From NCBI GenBank assembly GCA_027019845.1, contig JALUWE010000595.1, positions 1-5,155 on the forward strand: a stretch of 5,155 bases of DNA, in the 5' to 3' direction. The translations under genes and the position numbers were made by a program. The notes under the pieces are model-generated. The model had not been told where the DNA came from and ran no database searches. It saw only the letters and a list, made by a program, of their open reading frames with translations. Of the stretch, positions 1 to 3,583 are shown one piece after another. Position 1 is the stretch's first letter; each line of letters opens with the position of its first letter. This DNA comes from Anaerolineales bacterium (GTDB taxonomy: Bacteria; Chloroflexota; Anaerolineae; Anaerolineales; JABWBV01).

Positions 1-1
1 C

Positions 2-301
2 GAGATCGGCGAGAGCCGCATGGAATTGCTCGAACCGACGCGGGAAGACAGCCCGGTGGCGAAATTCCTGGCCCGCAACCGCGGCCCCGGCGTACACCAC
101 ATCACCTTCGAGGTGGATGACCTCGACGAAGCCATCGCGGAACTGGAACGCCGCGGCGGGCGCATCGCCTACCGGCACACCTACGCGGAGGGCGTCACCT
201 TCGAGGGCCAGGTCTGGCGCGAGGCCTTTGTGCATCCCAAAGACGCCTTCGGCGTGCTAATCCATCTGGCGGAAAAGAAGCCGGGACCTCGAACCCCATG
301 A
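2..301 (+). CDS. Methylmalonyl-CoA epimerase-like VOC protein (5'-truncated)
   Basis: Only the C-terminal ~99 residues are present. The frame is open to the left edge (EIGESR precedes the first Met at 20), so that Met is internal and the true start lies upstream. The family inverts the alpha-carbon of methylmalonyl-CoA (or ethylmalonyl-CoA) through a metal-bound enolate in the cytoplasm. Seen here: the GESRMELLEP strand, the spacer DSPVAKFL, then GVHHITFEVDDLDEA carrying the His metal ligand (95-100), and the final strand HPKDAFGVLIHL. In typical epimerases this last strand reads GVLIEL and its Glu is a metal ligand; here it is His (263-265). The stop overlaps the start of the CoA-transferase. 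Family membership is secure, but the exact substrate is not. A related VOC isomerase or lyase is possible because of the ligand change. Confidence 0.85.
   Translation, partial: EIGESRMELLEPTREDSPVAKFLARNRGPGVHHITFEVDDLDEAIAELERRGGRIAYRHTYAEGVTFEGQVWREAFVHPKDAFGVLIHLAEKKPGPRTP
298..301 (+). other. ATGA stop/start overlap coupling two genes
   Basis: The ATG of the CoA-transferase (298-300) overlaps the TGA of the epimerase-like gene (299-301). Such four-base overlaps normally mean co-transcription and translational coupling, which supports reading the two products as part of one pathway. No separate Shine-Dalgarno sequence is evident just upstream, which fits re-initiation by terminating ribosomes. 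Confidence 0.9.
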
Positions 302-1467
302 CCCTCACCGTCCTCTCCCTCGAACAGGCCACCACCCTGCCCTACATGACCCTGCGGCTGGCAGAAGACGGCGCGCGCGTCATCCGCGTGGAGGCGCCCC
401 CGCGCGGGGACCCCAACCGCTGGGTAGGCCCGGAAGTGCTGCCCGGCGAAAAGGGTATGAACGCCTACTTTCTGCCCAACAACCTGGGGAAACAGTCTAT
501 CACCCTCGATCTGCGCACCCCGGAAGGACGGAAGCTGCTGCACCGGCTGATCCGGGAATTGCCGGTCGATATTTTTGCCACCAACAACCGGCCGCGCAGC
601 TACGCGAAGCTGGGCATCGACTACGAAACCCTGTCCGCGCTCAAGCCCGACCTGATCTGGGTCGGCATCACCGGCTTTGGCCCCGGCAGCAACGAGGCGG
701 CCTACGACCCCATCCTGCAGGCGCGCGCCGGGTTCATGGACCTGACCGGTGAGAAAGACGGCGACCCGATGATCTTCGGCCTGCCGATGGTGGACCTGGG
801 CGCGGGCGAGCACGCCTACGGCCAGGTGATGAAAGCCCTGTACAAACGCGCCCTCACCGGCGAAGGCAGCCGCATCGACATCTCCATGTTCCAATCCGCG
901 GTGTCGTGGATGGTTTCGCCGGTGCTGCTCACCCACAGCTTCGGCATCGAAAACACCCGCCACGGCAACACCCACCCGTTCTTCGCGCCTGCCTCGGTGT
1001 TCCCCACCGCGGACGGGTTCGTCTACCTGGCGGTGGGCAACGACCGGCAGTGGCAGGCGATTGTGGGATTGGAAGGCTTCGAGAGCTTGAATGATGTTGG
1101 CTATGCGCAAAACTCCGGCAGAATCGCCGACGTCCAACGCCTCAACCGCAGAATTGCCGCCATCACCCGCCGCATCCCCACCACCGAGCTGATCGCCGCC
1201 TTCCGGCAGATCGGCGTCCCCATCTCGCGCGTCAACACCCTCCCCGACGTGTGCCGCGACCCCCTGATCGCCGAACACATGATCCGCGCCCGCGACCCGC
1301 GCACCGGCACCCAGATCGCCATCCCGCCCCCGCCCGTGATCTCCACCCACCTGCGCGAAAAGCACATGACCCTGCCCTTCCCCCCTCGCCTGGGCGAGCA
1401 CAACGCCGAAATTTTCGGGCACCTGGGCGAGGATGTGGAGGATTTGCGAAACCGGAATATCCTCTGA
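298..1467 (+). CDS. Family III CoA-transferase (CaiB/BaiF type)
   Basis: A 389-residue protein of normal family length. Enzymes of this family move CoA between carboxylic acids through an aspartyl-CoA thioester and act as interlocked dimers. Visible motifs: the N-terminal Rossmann segment ending RLAEDGARVIRVEAP (about 20-34), NNLGKQSITLDL (61-72), the YDPILQARAG segment (136-145), the likely catalytic Asp166 in LPMVDLGAG (codon 793-795), GEGSRIDISMFQS (188-200), the RHGNTHPFFAPASVFPTADG loop (221-240) and the C-terminal LGEHNAEIFGHLG. The start at 298 gives the usual compact N-terminus and the ATGA overlap. Members with known substrates handle oxalate, carnitine, benzylsuccinate, mesaconate or itaconate. 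Here the epimerase, dehydrogenase and B12 mutase context suggests a dicarboxylate (alkyl- or methylsuccinate type), but specificity cannot be read from motifs. Confidence 0.92.
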   Translation: MTLTVLSLEQATTLPYMTLRLAEDGARVIRVEAPPRGDPNRWVGPEVLPGEKGMNAYFLPNNLGKQSITLDLRTPEGRKLLHRLIRELPVDIFATNNRPRSYAKLGIDYETLSALKPDLIWVGITGFGPGSNEAAYDPILQARAGFMDLTGEKDGDPMIFGLPMVDLGAGEHAYGQVMKALYKRALTGEGSRIDISMFQSAVSWMVSPVLLTHSFGIENTRHGNTHPFFAPASVFPTADGFVYLAVGNDRQWQAIVGLEGFESLNDVGYAQNSGRIADVQRLNRRIAAITRRIPTTELIAAFRQIGVPISRVNTLPDVCRDPLIAEHMIRARDPRTGTQIAIPPPPVISTHLREKHMTLPFPPRLGEHNAEIFGHLGEDVEDLRNRNIL

Positions 1468-1505
1468 GACCCGCAAACAATCTTGGCTATACGCATAAAA
1501 CCGTC

Positions 1506-2663
1506 ATGGATTTCTCCCTCTCCGAAGAACAACGCCTCTTCCAAAACGCGGTCCGCTCCTTCGTCGAGCGCGAGGTGCTGCCCGCCGCGCACCAGCTGGA
1601 CGAAAAGGCCGAATTCCCCCGCGCGCTATTCCAGGCCTGCGCGGACAACGGCTACTTCGCGCTGCGCTATCCCGAATCCGTGGGCGGCATGGAGGCCGAT
1701 TTCCTCACCTACTGCCTGATGATCGAAGAGCTGGCGCGCGGCTCGCTCGCCCTGGCCGCCGCAGTCGCCATGCAGACCCTGATGGGCACCGATCTGGTCT
1801 TCCGCTTCGGCACCGACGACCACCGCAAACGCCTGATCGAACCCGCGCTGCGCGGCGAAAAGATCGGCACCATCGCCATGACCGAACCCGACTTCGGCTC
1901 CGACCTGGGCGGCATCACCACCCGCGCCGAGCGCACCGCGGACGGCTGGGTGATCACCGGGCGCAAGATGTGGATCACCTCCGCCACAGTGGCAGACTTC
2001 TTCACCGTGGCCGCCAAAACCGATCCCGAGGCGGGCTTCAAGGGCATCGATCTGTTCCTGGTCGAAAAAGATATGCCCGGCCTGCGGGTAGGCCGCAAGA
2101 TCGACAAAATCGCGGTGCGCGCCTCCGAGACCTCCGAAGTGATCCTCGATCAGGTGCGCGTCCCGCCCGAAAACCTGCTCGGCGAACAGGGCAGCGGCTT
2201 CAAGAACCTGGGCGCCATCCTGGCGCAAATCCGGGTGATGACCGGTGCGCTGTCCCTGGGGTTGGGGCAGGCCGCGCTGGAGGCCTCCATCCGCTACGCC
2301 AACGAACGGGTGCAATTTGGCCGCCCCATCGCCGCGTTCCAGGCCGTGGCGCACAAGATCGCGGAAATGGGCACCCGCCTGGAGGCGGCTCGCTCCCTGG
2401 TCTACCGCGCCGCCTGGGATGTGGACCAGGGACGCAACGACGCCAAACTGGCCTCCATGACCAAGCTCTTCGCCACCGAGACCGCCAACTTCATCGCAGA
2501 CGAATGCACCCGCATCTTCGGCAGCTACGGCCTGGCCGCAGAATACGAGGCCCAACGCTACTACCGCGACGCCCGTTTCCTGCTCTACGGCGGCGGCACC
2601 TCCGAGATTTTACGCACCGTCATCGCCCGCGAAATGGGCGCGCCGGCGCGAAAACGGAAGTAA
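1506..2663 (+). CDS. Acyl-CoA dehydrogenase with non-canonical catalytic-base positions
   Basis: A 385-residue FAD enzyme of normal length, expected to oxidise an acyl-CoA to the 2-enoyl-CoA and pass electrons to electron-transfer flavoprotein. The start gives the classic MDFSLSEEQ N-terminus; the frame is open further upstream but overlaps the CoA-transferase, so an earlier start is rejected. Seen: flavin motifs AMTEPDFGSD (124-133) and WITSA (156-160), the helix with GFKNLGAILAQIR (231-243), the dimer/FAD motif RVQFGRPI (268-275) and YRDARFLLYGGGTSEI (353-368). The Glu that precedes GT in short- and medium-chain enzymes is Gly363, and the alternative base position used by isovaleryl- and long-chain enzymes is Ile242. 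It lies 38 bases after the CoA-transferase with no clear Shine-Dalgarno sequence. The substrate is unknown; branched or dicarboxylic acyl-CoA is plausible from context. Confidence 0.95.
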   Translation: MDFSLSEEQRLFQNAVRSFVEREVLPAAHQLDEKAEFPRALFQACADNGYFALRYPESVGGMEADFLTYCLMIEELARGSLALAAAVAMQTLMGTDLVFRFGTDDHRKRLIEPALRGEKIGTIAMTEPDFGSDLGGITTRAERTADGWVITGRKMWITSATVADFFTVAAKTDPEAGFKGIDLFLVEKDMPGLRVGRKIDKIAVRASETSEVILDQVRVPPENLLGEQGSGFKNLGAILAQIRVMTGALSLGLGQAALEASIRYANERVQFGRPIAAFQAVAHKIAEMGTRLEAARSLVYRAAWDVDQGRNDAKLASMTKLFATETANFIADECTRIFGSYGLAAEYEAQRYYRDARFLLYGGGTSEILRTVIAREMGAPARKRK

Positions 2664-2687
2664 GGAGTAGGAAGTAGGGAGTAAGGC
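2660..2687 (+). repeat. Period-7 tandem repeat (GTAGGGA family) over the dehydrogenase stop
   Basis: Four consecutive heptamers can be read: GTAAGGA, GTAGGAA, GTAGGGA and GTAAGGC. The first unit contains the TAA stop of the acyl-CoA dehydrogenase (2661-2663). Purine-rich heptamer tracts of this kind are known as short tandemly repeated sequences in cyanobacteria, and to my recollection are also common between genes in Anaerolineae genomes. No function is established. Confidence 0.75.
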
Positions 2688-2693
2688 CAACGT

Positions 2694-2744
2694 ACCAGAC
2701 AGACAAACAACCATCCAACCACCCAAGCAAGAAAACAGCCACCC
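2694..2744 (+). repeat. CA-rich, G-poor leader directly before the small-subunit start
   Basis: This low-complexity tract built from CAAC/CCAACC/CCACCC words ends immediately at the ATG of the B12-binding subunit. It contains no Shine-Dalgarno sequence. The 11-mer AACAACCATCC (2706-2716) recurs exactly at 3379-3389, and a closely similar CCAACC/CCAGCC tract lies at the beginning of the large-subunit gene (3596-3646). A role as an unstructured leader for translation is possible but unproven. Confidence 0.6.
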
Positions 2745-3128
2745 ATGCCCATTCGCATTTTGATCGCCAAACCCGGCCTCGACGGCCATGACCGCGGCGC
2801 GAAAGTGGTCGCCCTCGCGCTGCGGAACGCAGGATTCGAAGTCATCTACACCGGCCTGCACCAGACCGTAGACCAGATTTTCGAGACCGCCATCCAGGAA
2901 GACGTGGACGTAATCGGCCTGTCGATCCTGTCCGGCGCGCATCTGCCGATCACCGAAAAACTGATGTCCAAACTGCGCGCCGCGGGCGCGGACGACAAGC
3001 TCGTCCTGGTCGGCGGCAACATCCCGGAGGAGGACATCCAGCCGCTGAAAGACCGTGGCGTGGCCGCGGTCTTCCGCACCGGCAGCCAGTTCGATGAAAT
3101 CATCGCCTTTATTCGTGAGAATGTATAG
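2745..3128 (+). CDS. B12-binding small subunit of an acyl-CoA mutase
   Basis: A 127-residue protein that is a complete free-standing cobalamin-binding domain, as in split (archaeal-type) methylmalonyl-CoA mutases and in isobutyryl-CoA and 2-hydroxyisobutyryl-CoA mutases. The base-off/His-on motif DxHxxG is present as D13-G-H15-D-R-G18, where His15 should ligate cobalt. The SxL motif follows (S60-I-L62), then the GG nucleotide-tail motif (VLVGGNIPEED, about 87-97), and the C-terminus GVAAVFRTGSQFDEI, which in relatives is usually GVxxVFxPGT. It would pair with the large subunit encoded from 3584 to form the active site. The start directly follows a CA-rich leader without a ribosome binding site. 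The gene lies 81 bases after the dehydrogenase and is separated from its partner by the repeat-rich region. Family assignment is very secure; the substrate is set by the partner subunit. Confidence 0.94.
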   Translation: MPIRILIAKPGLDGHDRGAKVVALALRNAGFEVIYTGLHQTVDQIFETAIQEDVDVIGLSILSGAHLPITEKLMSKLRAAGADDKLVLVGGNIPEEDIQPLKDRGVAAVFRTGSQFDEIIAFIRENV

Positions 3129-3198
3129 GGCAATTGCGCTGCCCGGTGGTGGTCACGGAGCAAGTGATGGCGAGACAGGTTCGTTAACATTCCTCACC

Positions 3199-3212
3199 TA
3201 CTTACGCAGTTG
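3199..3212 (+). repeat. 14-mer direct repeat TACTTACGCAGTTG, copy 1
   Basis: Identical to the copy at 3462-3475, 263 bases downstream, and preceded in both cases by CTCAC. The sequence resembles the ACTTACGCA-type ends of some insertion sequences and miniature elements from cyanobacteria and other bacteria (recollection, not a search). No inverted partner is present in the window. Confidence 0.75.
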
Positions 3213-3331
3213 GTGAACTCAAGGACGGGTTTTGTGTCATTGTGAGCAATTGGTAAGTTCTGTCAGAGTGAAACACCCTCCCCCGTCATTCCGAGGGGCG
3301 TCAGCCCCGAAGAATCCGGAGCGCAGCGACC

Positions 3332-3359
3332 GTCGGGGCGACCGGCCGGTCGCCCCGAC
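3332..3359. repeat. Perfect 28-bp GC-rich palindrome
   Basis: GTCGGGGCGACCGG (3332-3345) is followed without spacer by its exact reverse complement CCGGTCGCCCCGAC (3346-3359). As RNA it would form a very stable hairpin (about 12 bp with a small loop). There is no U-run on either side, so it is not a standard intrinsic terminator. It could act as a transcription pause, an mRNA-stabilising structure between the two mutase subunit genes, a protein-binding site, or the core of a mobile palindromic repeat. Confidence 0.85.
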
Positions 3360-3390
3360 CACCAACAACCACGCCCCGAACAACCATCCC

Positions 3391-3411
3391 CGGTCCCCCG
3401 TCCCCGGTCGA
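3391..3411 (+). repeat. Second period-7 tract (CGGTCCC units)
   Basis: Three heptamers can be read: CGGTCCC, CCGTCCC and CGGTCGA. CCCCGGTC occurs at 3388-3395 and again at 3402-3409, exactly 14 bases apart. It is short and imperfect, but has the same period as the tract at the dehydrogenase stop. Confidence 0.5.
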
Positions 3412-3461
3412 ATGACACAAGCAACAGCAGGCATGAACTGCATAGCTTCTGTCACTCACAG

Positions 3462-3475
3462 TACTTACGCAGTTG
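3462..3475 (+). repeat. 14-mer direct repeat TACTTACGCAGTTG, copy 2
   Basis: Exact second copy of the sequence at 3199-3212, in the same orientation. It runs straight into the TTGAGACCT word that starts the next repeat pair. Together the two copies flank the palindrome-containing segment. Confidence 0.75.
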
Positions 3476-3476
3476 A

Positions 3477-3490
3477 GACCTCACAAGTCT
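3477..3490 (+). repeat. GACCTCACA inverted pair, left arm
   Basis: GACCTCACAAGTCT pairs with AGACCTGTGAGGTC at 3555-3568, with 13 of 14 positions complementary. The arms enclose 64 bases that include an in-frame upstream ATG (3545). Each arm is itself nearly palindromic, which is typical of an interspersed repeat family. A long-range stem just before the mutase ribosome binding site is possible. Confidence 0.6.
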
Positions 3491-3554
3491 ACTACCACTC
3501 GATGCAGGAAGATTTTACCCAATAGATTGCATGCGGGCATCTCCATGCGCTTTG

Positions 3555-3568
3555 AGACCTGTGAGGTC
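3555..3568 (+). repeat. GACCTCACA inverted pair, right arm
   Basis: AGACCTGTGAGGTC is complementary to the arm at 3477-3490. It can also fold on itself (GACCT 3556-3560 with AGGTC 3564-3568). It sits immediately before the AGGAG ribosome binding site of the mutase large subunit. Confidence 0.6.
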
Positions 3569-3573
3569 ACAGG
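3558..3573 (+). promoter_or_regulatory. Hairpin that could mask the ribosome binding site
   Basis: CCTGTG (3558-3563) is complementary to CACAGG (3568-3573) with a four-base loop AGGT. The 3' arm takes in the first three bases of the AGGAG ribosome binding site. An alternative stem (GACCT/AGGTC, 3556-3568) uses overlapping bases and would leave the site free, so the two folds exclude each other. This is a structural possibility seen by eye; no regulator or ligand is implied. Confidence 0.35.
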
Positions 3574-3575
3574 AG
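3571..3575 (+). promoter_or_regulatory. Shine-Dalgarno AGGAG for the mutase large subunit
   Basis: AGGAG lies eight bases before the ATG at 3584, a standard spacing. It is the only clear Shine-Dalgarno sequence in front of any gene in the window, and it is the main reason for choosing that start over ATG 3545 or GTG 3647. Confidence 0.7.
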
Positions 3576-3583
3576 TTTTTGAG

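Larger units (their letters stand above)
3232..3420. repeat. Inverted 10-mers bounding a ~190-bp palindrome-containing segment
   Basis: TTGTGTCATT (3232-3241) is the exact reverse complement of AATGACACAA (3411-3420). Between them lie the GTCATTCCGAGG-type stretch and the 28-bp palindrome. The arrangement looks like a small non-coding element with terminal inverted repeats, but no target-site duplication is obvious and no transposase is encoded. It may instead be two unrelated repeat copies in opposite orientation. Confidence 0.45.
3129..3583. other. 455-base gene-free region filled with short repeats
   Basis: No convincing coding sequence is found on either strand. The + frame open from 3232 to 3525 encodes a low-complexity, compositionally odd peptide and runs through the palindrome and the repeats. 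The region contains two direct copies of TACTTACGCAGTTG, an inverted 10-mer pair, a 28-bp palindrome, a second heptamer tract and a GACCTCACA inverted pair near the next gene. A short stem GGGCA/TGCCC (3128-3132 with 3140-3144) follows the small-subunit stop but lacks a U-run. The wording GTCATTCCGAGG...GAAGAATCC (3285-3317) resembles a repeat family I have seen between genes in many bacteria. It reads as a site of accumulated miniature repeats, possibly old insertion remnants. I could not identify a convincing promoter. Confidence 0.7.

Noticed and set aside
181..1476. 431-residue open frame on the - strand
   Set aside because: Antisense to the CoA-transferase, with the same shadow-type composition; the + strand product has clear family motifs.
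1251..1505. 85-residue N-terminal extension of the acyl-CoA dehydrogenase frame
   Set aside because: It overlaps the CoA-transferase in another frame and reads as Arg/Pro-rich nonsense. MDFSLSEEQ at 1506 is the normal family N-terminus.
1468..1505. Promoter before the dehydrogenase (TATACG/CATAAA words)
   Set aside because: No -35 element at proper spacing, and the gene is 38 bases after the previous stop in the same direction; read-through is more likely.
1626..2555. 309-residue open frame on the - strand
   Set aside because: Antisense shadow of the acyl-CoA dehydrogenase, with no recognisable domain.
3128..3144. Stem GGGCA/TGCCC after the small-subunit stop as a terminator
   Set aside because: Only 5 bp with a seven-base loop and no U-run; too weak to call an intrinsic terminator.
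3199..3475. CRISPR array
   Set aside because: Only two copies of a 14-mer with a 249-base gap, no regular spacing and no cas gene.
3232..3525. 97-residue + strand open frame in the gene-free region
   Set aside because: It runs through the palindrome, the heptamer tract and the 14-mer repeat, lacks a ribosome binding site and gives a low-complexity peptide.
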